DNA of 64,000 bases from Asanoa ishikariensis (GTDB taxonomy: Bacteria > Actinomycetota > Actinomycetes > Mycobacteriales > Micromonosporaceae), in NCBI RefSeq assembly GCF_900107455.1, contig NZ_FNQB01000002.1, positions 1-64,000 on the forward strand, read 5' to 3'. A model generated the notes under the pieces. That model saw only the letters and a list, made by a program, of their open reading frames with translations, was not told the DNA's origin and ran no database searches. Position numbers and translations under genes: made by a program. Shown here piece after piece: positions 1 to 6,943 of the stretch; position 1 is the stretch's first letter, and each line of letters opens with the position of its first letter.

Positions 1-309
1 TTGTGCATCGCGCGGACGATCGCGGTGGAGCCGCAGGTCGTGCTGATGGACGAGCCGTGCTCGGCGCTGGACCCGATCTCGACGCTGGCGATCGAGGACC
101 TGATGTTCAAGCTGAAGGACCGCTACACGATCATCATCGTCACGCACAACATGCAGCAGGCCGCCCGCGTGAGCGACCGCACGGCCTTCTTCTCGATCGA
201 GCGCACCGGCGACCCGGGCCGCCTGATCGAGCACGACTCGACGCAGAAGATCTTCAGCAACCCGAGCCAGAAGAAGACCGAGGACTACATCACCGGCCGC
301 TTCGGCTGA
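1..309 (+). CDS. pstB: phosphate ABC transporter ATP-binding protein PstB (C-terminal part)
   Basis: This is the 3' part of the ATPase subunit of the high-affinity phosphate importer PstSCAB; its beginning lies outside the window, so 102 residues remain of a protein usually near 255. The Walker B motif and D-loop are visible as [13 protein letters not shown], followed by the H-loop in [16 protein letters not shown]. The C-terminal tail, with [23 protein letters not shown] and [11 protein letters not shown], is characteristic of PstB rather than of other ABC ATPases. It works at the cytoplasmic face of the membrane. A 13-bp hairpin follows 12 nt after the stop. The phosphate regulators phoU, senX3 and regX3 lie 34 kb away in this window, not next to it. 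Confidence 0.95.
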   Translation: MCIARTIAVEPQVVLMDEPCSALDPISTLAIEDLMFKLKDRYTIIIVTHNMQQAARVSDRTAFFSIERTGDPGRLIEHDSTQKIFSNPSQKKTEDYITGRFG

Positions 310-321
310 GCCGTTTTTCGC

Positions 322-352
322 TTCGGCCCGCGACTGCTCGTCGCGGGCCGAA
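322..352 (+). terminator. hairpin terminator after pstB
   Basis: Perfect 13-bp inverted repeat (322-334 with 340-352) around a 5-nt loop, directly after the pstB stop. There is no T-tract on this strand, as is common for actinobacterial terminators. The right arm ends one base before the -10 box of the next gene. Confidence 0.75.
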
Positions 353-365
353 TAGCATCCGGGCG

Positions 366-2318
366 ATGTCCACCCATCCGGAGTTGCGACTGGCCCGGTT
401 CGCGGCCGCGGCCCTAGCCGTCGGGTTCGGCTTCGGCGGGCTGGTCGGCATCATCGACAGCGACCAGCCGGCCGCCCACCGGCTCGTAGCGGTCGCCCTG
501 CTGGGCGCGCTGGTCGCGCTGCATCTGCGCACCTGCGTGCGTCCGGCGGACGGCAGTCGCCCGGCGGCCTGGCGTGCGGCGATCGCGATCCAGGCGCTGC
601 TGACCGGCGTGGGCATGATCTGGTTCGCCGACACCTGGTACGGCAACTCGGGTTTCCTGGCCGCGGCGCTGCTGCTGCTGATCCGGCCGCCCCGCCTGGC
701 CTGGACCGGCTTCGGGCTGGTCGTAGTCGTCCAGTTCGCCGCCGCCCTGCCCGTCCGGCCGACGGTCGGCGAGGCGCTCTATCTCGCGGTCGGGCACACG
801 GCCTTCGTCGGCATCGCGCTGTACGCGGTCGCCCGCCTGGCCGATCTGGTCACCGACCTGCACGAAACCCGGCTGGCGTTGGCCGCAACGGAGGTGGCCC
901 GGCAACGCCTGGCGTTCGGGCGTGAGCTCAACGACCGGGTCGGCGCCAGCATGCGCCGGCTGATCCGGCACGGCGAAGCCATCCTGGCCCGGCCCGACAC
1001 CCCCTTGGATCTGGGCCAGGCGCTCACGATGGCCCGCGCGGCGCTGAACGACGCGCGCTCGGTCGCGCACGGCCACCGCGACCAGGAGGTCGTCCCGCGC
1101 CACCCCGCGGCGGACCTCGGCACCGTGGGCGTGGCCGCGGTCGGCGCGCTGGCGGTCGTCCTCATGATCGTGCCCACCGCGGTGCGCTGGGCGGCGCGGG
1201 TCGGCCTGTCCGGCGGCGAGGTGGTGTTGCTGGCGGCGGCGCTGACCGCGTTCGTCGCCTGCTACCTGCGTGGCTGCCTCCCGCTGCGCGACGGCGCCCG
1301 ACCGCGCTGGTGGCCGGCCGTGCTGTTCGCCGCGGCGGTGCTGGCCGTGGCGCCGCTCGCCGTGTTCCCGTTCACGGTGTGGCACGTGGCGTACTTCCTG
1401 CCCGGGCTCACCCTGGTGCTGCTGCGTGGGCCGGTGCGCTGGTTGGTCAGCGTGCCGCTGATCTGCCTGGACGCGGTGCTGTTCTGGTGGGACGCGAACC
1501 TGGGCGATCCGACGGTCCTGGGCCTGGCCTACGAGGCGGTCTGGTCGGGCGAGCGGGCGTTGCTGGTGTTCGCGTTGGCCAACATGGCCGGCCTGACGGC
1601 CCGGCTGGTGACCGCGCGAGCCGAGCTTGCCCGGGCGGCCGCGGTGCACGAGCGGCTGCGGTTCGCGCGGGACCTGCACGACCTGTTCGGCTTCGGCCTC
1701 TCGGTGCTGGTGCTCAAGAACGAGCTCGCGTTGCGGCTGGCCGGGCGGGACGCCGGCCGCGCCCGTGCGGAGCTCGCGGAAGGCATCGGGGTCGCCCGGC
1801 AGTCCCTCGCCGAGCTCGAGTCGGTCGCCGTTGGCTATCAGGCGATGACGGTCGACACCGAGGCCCGCACCGCCCGCACGGTGTTGACCGATGCCGGGAT
1901 CGAGGTGTCCGGCGACGTCGTGCCGGGACCGTTGGATGCGCGGACCGACACGGTGCTCGCGATCGTGCTCCGCGAAGGAGTCACCAACCTGCTGCGGCAC
2001 AGCGCCGCACGTCGGTGCACGCTGGAGGTCGAGCGCACCGCGACCGAGGTCCGGCTGCGCATCGTCAACGACGGCGTCGGGCACGTCGGCGAGACGCTTC
2101 CGGGGATGGGCCTGGAGAGCCTGCGCGGCCGGGTCGGCGCCCTGGGCGGCCGGCTGACCGCACAGGCCGACGGCGACCGCTTCCGGCTCGTCGCGAGCGT
2201 GCCGTTAGAGCCAGCCCTGGTCGGTCGCGATGCGGATGGCGTCGACCCGGTTGCGCGCGTCGAGTCGGGTGATCGCCGACGAGAGGTAGTTGCGCACCGT
2301 ACCCACGCTGAGGAATAG
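366..2318 (+). CDS. NarL-type sensor histidine kinase with duplicated membrane/dimerisation unit
   Basis: A 650-residue membrane sensor kinase. Residues about 10-165 are a block of hydrophobic helices followed by a dimerisation-like helix whose motif reads RELND (N189). Residues about 255-415 repeat the same plan and end in a canonical HisKA_3 motif RDLHDLFG with phospho-acceptor His438. A HATPase domain follows (N-box REGVTNLLRHS, then GMGLESLRGRVGALGG). The protein thus looks like an internal duplication in which the first copy lost its histidine and has no ATPase domain. The ATG at 366 is preceded by TAGCAT at 353-358, 7 nt away, suggesting a leaderless mRNA. The last 37 codons lie antisense to the 3' end of the convergent response regulator at 2205-2810, its probable partner. 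The stimulus is unknown. Confidence 0.85.
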   Translation: MSTHPELRLARFAAAALAVGFGFGGLVGIIDSDQPAAHRLVAVALLGALVALHLRTCVRPADGSRPAAWRAAIAIQALLTGVGMIWFADTWYGNSGFLAAALLLLIRPPRLAWTGFGLVVVVQFAAALPVRPTVGEALYLAVGHTAFVGIALYAVARLADLVTDLHETRLALAATEVARQRLAFGRELNDRVGASMRRLIRHGEAILARPDTPLDLGQALTMARAALNDARSVAHGHRDQEVVPRHPAADLGTVGVAAVGALAVVLMIVPTAVRWAARVGLSGGEVVLLAAALTAFVACYLRGCLPLRDGARPRWWPAVLFAAAVLAVAPLAVFPFTVWHVAYFLPGLTLVLLRGPVRWLVSVPLICLDAVLFWWDANLGDPTVLGLAYEAVWSGERALLVFALANMAGLTARLVTARAELARAAAVHERLRFARDLHDLFGFGLSVLVLKNELALRLAGRDAGRARAELAEGIGVARQSLAELESVAVGYQAMTVDTEARTARTVLTDAGIEVSGDVVPGPLDARTDTVLAIVLREGVTNLLRHSAARRCTLEVERTATEVRLRIVNDGVGHVGETLPGMGLESLRGRVGALGGRLTAQADGDRFRLVASVPLEPALVGRDADGVDPVARVESGDRRREVVAHRTHAEE

Positions 2319-2810
2319 CGTGGCGGCGATCTCGTCGGGTCCGGCGCCGGTCGCGGCCAGCCGCAACACGTCGACCTCCCGCGCGGGCAACGGACTGTCC
2401 GGCGTTTCCAGCGCGGCCAGCGCGAGCTGCGGATCGACCACCCGCTCGCCCGCGGCGACCTTCCGGATCGCGTCGACGATCGTCTGTGGCACCGAGTGCT
2501 TGAGCAGGAACCCCGACGCACCGGCGGTGAGGGCGCGACGCAGATGACCGGGCCGGGACAGGCCAGTGAGGATCACCGTCCGGCAGCGCGGCAGCCGCTC
2601 CCGCAACCGCGCGGCGGCGGCGATGCCGTCCAACCCGGGCAGGTCGATGTCCAACAGCGCGACGTCGGGCAGCGCGTGGGCAGCGGCGTCGACGATCTCG
2701 TCGCCACGTTCCACAGTGGCCACCACCGTGAGGTCGTCCTCGAGCTCCAACACCGCCGCCAACGACTCCCGCAGCAGTCGAACGTCCTCGGCGATCATCA
2801 CTCGGATCAT
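2205..2810 (-). CDS. NarL/LuxR-family response regulator
   Basis: A 201-residue two-component response regulator. The receiver domain has the acidic pocket (AED at 8-9), phospho-acceptor Asp54 in LLDIDLPG, the Thr of VILTG and Lys in FLLKHS. The C-terminal LuxR helix-turn-helix spans about 140-195 (LPAREVDVLRLAATG, then SVGTVRNYLSSAITRL). GAGGA lies upstream of the ATG as a ribosome binding site. It is convergent with the histidine kinase at 366-2318 and the two coding regions overlap by 114 nt, an unusual layout for a cognate pair, which is normally co-transcribed. The target genes cannot be read from the sequence. Confidence 0.92.
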   Translation of the reverse strand: MIRVMIAEDVRLLRESLAAVLELEDDLTVVATVERGDEIVDAAAHALPDVALLDIDLPGLDGIAAAARLRERLPRCRTVILTGLSRPGHLRRALTAGASGFLLKHSVPQTIVDAIRKVAAGERVVDPQLALAALETPDSPLPAREVDVLRLAATGAGPDEIAATLFLSVGTVRNYLSSAITRLDARNRVDAIRIATDQGWL

Positions 2811-2915
2811 GTGAGTTCCTCATACGGAGTCGCTGAGCGCCGCACTACCGGCCGGATCACTGGAAACGGAACTCTATCCACATGCCCGACGGACGGGCGG
2901 TGGAAGGAAATGACG

Positions 2916-3470
2916 ATGCGCAGGATCATCGCCTCGACGTACGCGACGCTCGACGGCTTCATCGACAACCCGCACCTGTGGTCGATGCGGCACAACAGCC
3001 CGGACGCCATGAAGTACGCGCTCGAACTCGCCCTCGGCGCCGACGCGCTGCTGCTGGGCCGGGTCACCTACGAGGGCATGGCGCAGGCGTGGCCCGCCAT
3101 GGGCGGCAACCCGTACGCCGACCACGTCAACAGCATCGAGAAGTACGCCGTCTCGTCGACCCTGAGCGAGCCGGCCGACTGGCAGAACTCCACCCTCATC
3201 CCGGGCGACAAGCTGCACGAGACCGTCACCGAGCTCAAGAGCCGGCCCGGCAAAGACATCCTGATCTGGGGCAACGGCCGGCTCACCGACGACCTGGCCG
3301 CGCACGGCCTGCTCGACGAGTACCGAGTCTGGATCTACCCGGTCCTCAAGGGCAGCGGCGAGCCGCTGTTTCGGGCGGACAGCGTCACCGCGCTCGAGCA
3401 CGTCGACACGACGACCTTCGAGTCCGGCGTCGTGGTGCTCACCTACCGACCGGTCGCGTCCGAAGGCTAG
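2916..3470 (+). CDS. dihydrofolate reductase-fold (RibD C-terminal) family protein
   Basis: A 184-residue protein of the RibD C-terminal/DHFR-like superfamily, typically NADPH-binding reductases of unknown substrate. The start RRIIASTYATLDGFID is diagnostic, followed by the family strand ALLLGRVTYEGMAQAWP and a C-terminal half with DILIWGNGRLTDDLAAHGLLDEYRVWIYPVLKGSGEPLF. An in-frame ATG at 2910 exists, but GGAAGGA at 2902-2908 is better spaced for the ATG at 2916, which also matches the usual family N-terminus. It is a single gene ending at a strong bidirectional hairpin. It is not a true folate-pathway DHFR as far as the motifs show. Confidence 0.85.
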   Translation: MRRIIASTYATLDGFIDNPHLWSMRHNSPDAMKYALELALGADALLLGRVTYEGMAQAWPAMGGNPYADHVNSIEKYAVSSTLSEPADWQNSTLIPGDKLHETVTELKSRPGKDILIWGNGRLTDDLAAHGLLDEYRVWIYPVLKGSGEPLFRADSVTALEHVDTTTFESGVVVLTYRPVASEG

Positions 3471-3478
3471 GTGTTCCG

Positions 3479-3507
3479 CCGGCGCGGGAGGCCCGCTCCC
3501 GCGCCGG
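3479..3507. terminator. bidirectional hairpin terminator
   Basis: Perfect 12-bp GC-rich inverted repeat (3479-3490 with 3496-3507, 5-nt loop) in the 46-nt gap between the convergent DHFR-fold gene and the nitrobindin gene. Confidence 0.75.
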
Positions 3508-3516
3508 TCACCGGGC

Positions 3517-4113
3517 TCAGCCGCCGACGCGGACGAGGCGGGCCGAAAGGTGCGGGGACAGCGGCTGGCCGACGGCGGCCATCTCCTGGGCGTAGAGCAG
3601 CTCCCCGTTGACGATGCCGAAGAGGCGGTGGCCGGCGGTCACCTCTTTGGCGGTCGGGGTGCGCAGGACGAGGTCGGTCGCCATCTCGACGCGGGCGCCC
3701 TCGATCTTGCCGATGTGCATCTCCATGATGCCGCTCGGCGTGGTGATCAGGGCCTCGATCTCGCCGGTGCCCCGGCCGTCGACCATGACCGGGCGCCACC
3801 AGCCGGTTTCCCGGCCGGCGGGCTTGACCGGCAGGTTCTCCTCGTTGATCACCCAGGCGCGCGACTCGTAGTAGAGGAACGGCCGGCCGTCGTGGGTGAT
3901 TTTGATTTCCTGGCCGTAGTCGAAGTCCTCGATCGTCGGGAAGCCACCACGCCCGCGCCCGCGCCACAGGCCGATGTACGGCAACAGCGGCTGGAGCGCC
4001 GGGTGCAGGTCAGGGCCTTCGCGCAGGTCGTACGTCTCCACGAACGGATACGGATCCACCGGCGGGGCGTTGAGCCACGGCGGGGGTTCCATCGGGTTCT
4101 CGTCGGTCACCAT
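3517..4113 (-). CDS. nitrobindin-family heme protein (FABP-like beta-barrel)
   Basis: A 198-residue protein of the nitrobindin (DUF1794/FABP-like) family, small beta-barrels that bind ferric heme and isomerise peroxynitrite to nitrate in characterised members. The N-terminal signature GLWRGRGRG sits at residues 48-56, and the C-terminal strand LSPHLSARLVRV carries the histidine expected as proximal heme ligand. Central strands EIKITHDGRPFLYYESRAW and EMHIGKIEGARVEMATD fit the family. The start codon overlaps the stop of a 34-residue membrane peptide gene directly upstream (4107-4211), so translation is probably coupled. The mycobacterial relative is Rv2717c. The substrate in this organism is inferred from family only. 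Confidence 0.88.
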   Translation of the reverse strand: MVTDENPMEPPPWLNAPPVDPYPFVETYDLREGPDLHPALQPLLPYIGLWRGRGRGGFPTIEDFDYGQEIKITHDGRPFLYYESRAWVINEENLPVKPAGRETGWWRPVMVDGRGTGEIEALITTPSGIMEMHIGKIEGARVEMATDLVLRTPTAKEVTAGHRLFGIVNGELLYAQEMAAVGQPLSPHLSARLVRVGG

Positions 4114-4211
4114 CTGCCCCTTGCTACGCGTGCTGCCAGGTAGACCAGACCACCCGCCAGCGCGCCGAAGCCTGCCACGAGCAGGCTTACGAACCCGATC
4201 TCGGTCACCAC
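4107..4211 (-). CDS. 34-residue single-span membrane peptide
   Basis: A short frame that begins GTG GTG and encodes about 34 residues: VVTEIGFVSLLVAG, a Gly/Ala-rich span (FGALAGGLVYLAA) and a basic end RVARGRW. It predicts one transmembrane helix with a positively charged C-terminus. Two observations support it. TAGGAT at 4224-4219 lies 7 nt before the first GTG, the same leaderless promoter spacing used across this window, and its TGA stop overlaps the nitrobindin ATG by 7 nt. Function is unknown; it could simply be a translated leader for nitrobindin. No database check was possible. Confidence 0.55.
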   Translation of the reverse strand: MVTEIGFVSLLVAGFGALAGGLVYLAARVARGRW

Positions 4212-4218
4212 GCGAACG

Positions 4219-4228
4219 ATCCTATGCT
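4219..4228. promoter_or_regulatory. overlapping back-to-back -10 boxes
   Basis: TATGCT (4223-4228, plus strand, 6 nt before the ATG of the DsrE gene) and TAGGAT (4224-4219, minus strand, 7 nt before the GTG of the membrane peptide gene) share two bases. The two divergent leaderless transcripts would therefore compete for the same melted region. Confidence 0.5.
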
Positions 4229-4234
4229 GAGCCG

Positions 4235-4597
4235 ATGGCTCGTACCCTGATCGTCAAGGTCACCGCCGGGGCGGACGCGCCGGAGCGGTGTGCCCAGGCC
4301 TTCACTGTCGCCGCGACGGCAATTGCCGCCGGGGCCGACGTCTCATTGTGGCTGACAGGTGAATCGTCCTGGTTCGCGCTCCCTGGCCGGGCGGCCACCT
4401 TCGAACTGCCCCACTCGGCGCCGCTCGACGACCTGCTCGCGGCCGTGCTGGCCGCCGGCCGCGTCACCCTCTGCACCCAGTGCGCGGCCCGCCGAGAGAT
4501 AACCGAGACCGACGTCATCCCAGGCGTACGCATCGCAGGCGCGGCCGCCTTCGTCGAGGAGTGCCTGACCGACGGCGCGCAGGCGCTGGTCTACTGA
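4235..4597 (+). CDS. DsrE/DsrF-like family protein
   Basis: A 120-residue cytoplasmic protein with the DsrE/DsrF-like fold: an N-terminal strand TLIVKVTAGADAPERCAQAF, an Ala-rich helix, a VSLWLTGESSW segment, and a C-terminal conserved cysteine region LCTQCAARREI followed by GVRIAGAAAFVEE. Proteins of this fold relay sulfur or are redox partners; the CxxC pair (LCTQC) may be reactive, but no sulfur-relay partners are nearby. The ATG is preceded by TATGCT with a 6-nt gap, so it is likely leaderless. Its stop overlaps the next start (TGATG), indicating a two-gene operon with the methyltransferase. Confidence 0.75.
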   Translation: MARTLIVKVTAGADAPERCAQAFTVAATAIAAGADVSLWLTGESSWFALPGRAATFELPHSAPLDDLLAAVLAAGRVTLCTQCAARREITETDVIPGVRIAGAAAFVEECLTDGAQALVY

Positions 4598-5223
4598 TGG
4601 CCCGCGACTGGGTCGACTGGCACACCGGCTACGCGGACCCGGAATCCACGATCTCCCGCCGACTGCGCGCGGTGCAGGAACAGATCCGCCTGGCCCTGGA
4701 CGCGGCCCCGCCCGGCCGCATCGGCGTGGTCAGCATGTGCGCGGGCGAGGGCCGCGACCTCCTCGAGGTACTCGCTGAACACCCAAGAGCCGCCGACGTC
4801 GACGCGCGCCTGGTCGAGCTCGACCCGGTGCTGGCCGACCGTGCCCGAGCCGCGGCGTCGGCGTTGCCATCGCGGGTCGAGGTGATCCAGTCGGACGCGG
4901 CCCTCACCGACACGTACACCGGCGCGGTCCCGGCCCAGTTGGTCCTGTTCTGCGGAATCTTCGGCAACATCTCCGACGCGGACATCGCCACAACGCTCGC
5001 GGCGTCACCAGAGTTCACAGCGCCCGGCGGCGTCGTGGTCTGGACCCGGCACCGTCGAGAGCCCGACCTGGTGCCCCAGATCCTCGACTGGTTCGCCGCG
5101 GCCGGTTTCGAGCCGCTGTCGGTCTCGCCACCGGACGCCGACTACGGCGTAGGCGCACATCGCAACACCGGTCCGGGCCGTCCCCTCGCCTTGGGCCGCC
5201 GCCTCTTCACGTTCCAGCGCTGA
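4597..5223 (+). CDS. class I SAM-dependent methyltransferase-like protein
   Basis: A 208-residue protein with a Rossmann methyltransferase core. Motif I appears as VVSMCAGEGRDLLEVLAEH (about 45-63), motif II acidic end as RLVELDPVLADRA, motif III as EVIQSDAA and motif IV region as AQLVLFCGIFGNISDADI. The C-terminal part (WFAAAGFEPLSVSPPDADYGVG) probably forms the substrate lid. The family is frequent in Actinobacteria and its substrate is unknown. It overlaps the DsrE gene by one base and ends before a hairpin terminator and the palindromic repeat. Confidence 0.78.
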   Translation: MARDWVDWHTGYADPESTISRRLRAVQEQIRLALDAAPPGRIGVVSMCAGEGRDLLEVLAEHPRAADVDARLVELDPVLADRARAAASALPSRVEVIQSDAALTDTYTGAVPAQLVLFCGIFGNISDADIATTLAASPEFTAPGGVVVWTRHRREPDLVPQILDWFAAAGFEPLSVSPPDADYGVGAHRNTGPGRPLALGRRLFTFQR

Positions 5224-5231
5224 CAAAACGG

Positions 5232-5251
5232 ACACCCCCGACCGGGGGTGT
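5232..5251 (+). terminator. hairpin after methyltransferase operon
   Basis: 8-bp inverted repeat (acaccccc/gggggtgt, 5232-5239 and 5244-5251) with a 4-nt loop, eight bases after the stop at 5223. Confidence 0.6.
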
Positions 5252-5258
5252 TCGAGCA

Positions 5259-5327
5259 GCTTTGCTCTGCACCCATATACGCACCATCCCGTTGACCTGC
5301 GGTGCGTATATGGGTGCAGAGCAAAGC
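5259..5327. repeat. 27-bp perfect palindromic repeat, copy 1
   Basis: Two perfect 27-nt arms (5259-5285 and 5301-5327) around a 15-nt loop. The arm core TGCACCCATATACGCACC recurs, arms intact for 25 nt but with an unrelated loop, at 59761-59826. The element lies between two convergent units and between two ordinary terminators, so it is not needed simply for termination. Conservation of both arms but not the loop suggests selection on the palindrome. Confidence 0.85.
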
Positions 5328-5338
5328 GGCGGCAAAAC

Positions 5339-5368
5339 AGCGCCCTCTCCGGAGGTGGAGAGGGCGCT
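5339..5368 (-). terminator. rho-independent terminator of the MFS exporter gene
   Basis: Perfect 12-bp stem (5339-5350 with 5357-5368) and 6-nt loop; on the minus strand it is followed by CTGTTTTGCC, a T-run that is rare in this genome. Confidence 0.85.
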
Positions 5369-5384
5369 GCGGTTCAGGCGAATT

Positions 5385-6812
5385 TCAGGCGCGGGCTTTG
5401 CGGGGGAGCAGGAAGCCCAGGGCGAAGGTGATCGCCGTCAGGGCCAGCGCGATCAGGGTCACCCGTTCCACGCCCACGTCGATGCGTGCGAAGAAGACCG
5501 TGCCGAGGACGGCGACGCCGAGGACCGCGCCGAGTTGTTGCAGCGACTCCAGGATGCCGGCTGCCGAGCCGACCTCGTCGTCGCGCACCTCGCCCATGAT
5601 GATGCCGAACAGTGGCACGAAGATCATGCCCATTCCGATGCCGTAGACCAGCAGCGGCACGAGAAGCTGGCGGACGCCGAGGTTGTCGAGCTGGAACACC
5701 GGGTACAGGGCGGCGGTGCCGACCAGCATCAGCGCCAGTCCGATGTGCAGGATGTGCCGGCCGAGGCGGTTCATCATCGTGCTGCCGAAGCCCGAGCCGA
5801 TGAACGCGCCCACTGCCCAGGCCGCCATGGTGAGACTGGCCTTCATCGGGCTGTAGCCGAGCACGAGCTGCAGGAACATTCCCACTGCCAGCGAGAAGCC
5901 GGCGATGGCGCCGAAGAAGAAGATCACGAAGAGCACGCCCGACGCGTACGAGCGGCGGGTGAACACGCGCAACTCCACCAGCGGGTCGCGGCCCGAGCCG
6001 GCCCGGCGGATCTGCCGCAGCGCGAACGCCACCAGCACCGGCACCGCCGCCGCCATCATCGCGAACGTCCACACCGGCCAGCCCTGCTCCCGGCCCTGCA
6101 TCAGCGGGAAGACCAGCAGCAGCAGGCCGATCGCCGCGGTCAGCGCGCCGGTCACGTCGAGGCGGGTGCGGGTCCGCGGCGCGGTTGCCTTCGGCAGCGC
6201 GGCCCGGCCGGCCAGCAGGGCGAACAGGCCCAGCGGGAGGTTGATGGCGAAGACCATCCGCCAGCCGGTGCCGAACAGGTCGGCGTCGATCAGGGCACCG
6301 GCCACGACCGGGCCGAGGATCGTCGAGAAGCCGATGATCGGGCCGAAGGTGCCGAACGCCTTGCCGATCTCGTGCGGCGGGAAGAGGTCGCGGATCAGCC
6401 CGAAGCCCTGCGGCACCATCACGGCCGCGAACAGGCCCTGCACCACCCGCGCGGCGATCAGGCTCTCCGGCGACCAGGCGACCGCGCAGAGGAGCGAGGC
6501 GGCGACGAAGCCGACCACGCCGACCAGCAGCACGCGCCGCCGGCCGAACATGTCGCCGAGTCGCCCGCCGGTGAGCAGACCAAGAGCCATGGCCAGCGTG
6601 TACGAGGCGGCGACCCACTGCAGGCTCGTGTAGCTGCCGCCCAGCGAGGCCTGTATCGCCGGCGCGCCGACGTTGACCACCGTGGTGTCCAGCAGGTTCA
6701 TGATCGTTGCGGCCAGGATCGCGAAGAGGCCGAGCCAGCGGCGGGAACGGACCGGCGCCGCGACCGAGGCCGGCGGGGCGATGGTGACTGGGTCGAGAAC
6801 GACGGTGCTCAC
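5385..6812 (-). CDS. MFS drug/proton antiporter, DHA2 (EmrB/QacA-like) type
   Basis: A 475-residue major facilitator transporter. The N-terminal helix AILAATIMNLLDTTVVNVGAP contains the DHA2 motif D1 (LDxTVVNVALP-like), and helix 2-3 carries motif A as GGRLGDMFGRRR. About 14 hydrophobic segments follow, with short loops, and the C-terminus is basic (LLPRKARA). Such proteins export hydrophobic or cationic compounds using the proton gradient. The GTG start follows GGAGGTAGCC. A TetR-family gene is divergent and the 131-nt gap contains three matching operator-like palindromes, so expression is probably repressed by it and induced by the transported compound. The substrate is not identifiable. 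Confidence 0.92.
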   Translation of the reverse strand: MSTVVLDPVTIAPPASVAAPVRSRRWLGLFAILAATIMNLLDTTVVNVGAPAIQASLGGSYTSLQWVAASYTLAMALGLLTGGRLGDMFGRRRVLLVGVVGFVAASLLCAVAWSPESLIAARVVQGLFAAVMVPQGFGLIRDLFPPHEIGKAFGTFGPIIGFSTILGPVVAGALIDADLFGTGWRMVFAINLPLGLFALLAGRAALPKATAPRTRTRLDVTGALTAAIGLLLLVFPLMQGREQGWPVWTFAMMAAAVPVLVAFALRQIRRAGSGRDPLVELRVFTRRSYASGVLFVIFFFGAIAGFSLAVGMFLQLVLGYSPMKASLTMAAWAVGAFIGSGFGSTMMNRLGRHILHIGLALMLVGTAALYPVFQLDNLGVRQLLVPLLVYGIGMGMIFVPLFGIIMGEVRDDEVGSAAGILESLQQLGAVLGVAVLGTVFFARIDVGVERVTLIALALTAITFALGFLLPRKARA

Positions 6813-6832
6813 GGCTACCTCCGAGGCGGAGC

Positions 6833-6920
6833 GGAATGAACTGTTCCGTCATCAGACTAGCAGAGCGGAACGATCTGTTCCACAACTTCGAGCAAGAAAC
6901 AGAACAGAACTTTTCGTTCC
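6833..6920. promoter_or_regulatory. three quasi-palindromic operator sites (probable TetR operators)
   Basis: Sites at 6833-6847 (GGAATgaactGTTCC), 6867-6881 (GGAACgatctGTTCC) and 6906-6920 (AGAACttttcGTTCC) share a 5-5-5 layout. Site 2 has perfect arms. Starts are spaced 34 and 39 bp. They lie between the exporter and the TetR gene; site 3 ends 11 bp before the TAGTGT -10 box (6931-6936) of the regulator. Confidence 0.65.
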
Positions 6921-6943
6921 GTTCGGGTGGTAGTGTTGTACGC

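Noticed and set aside
414-2084. Long open frame of 556 codons antisense to the kinase
   Set aside because: Composition is Arg/Gln/Asp-rich low complexity, typical for an antisense frame in high-GC DNA. The plus-strand frame has full kinase motifs.
2496-2915. Longer form of the DHFR-fold protein starting at 2496
   Set aside because: The upstream part overlaps the response regulator antisense and is out of character for the family; the ribosome binding site supports 2916.
5262-6839. Long open frame of 525 codons on the plus strand
   Set aside because: It is the reverse-strand shadow of the MFS exporter, with charged low-complexity sequence and no ribosome binding site. Its start lies in the palindromic repeat.
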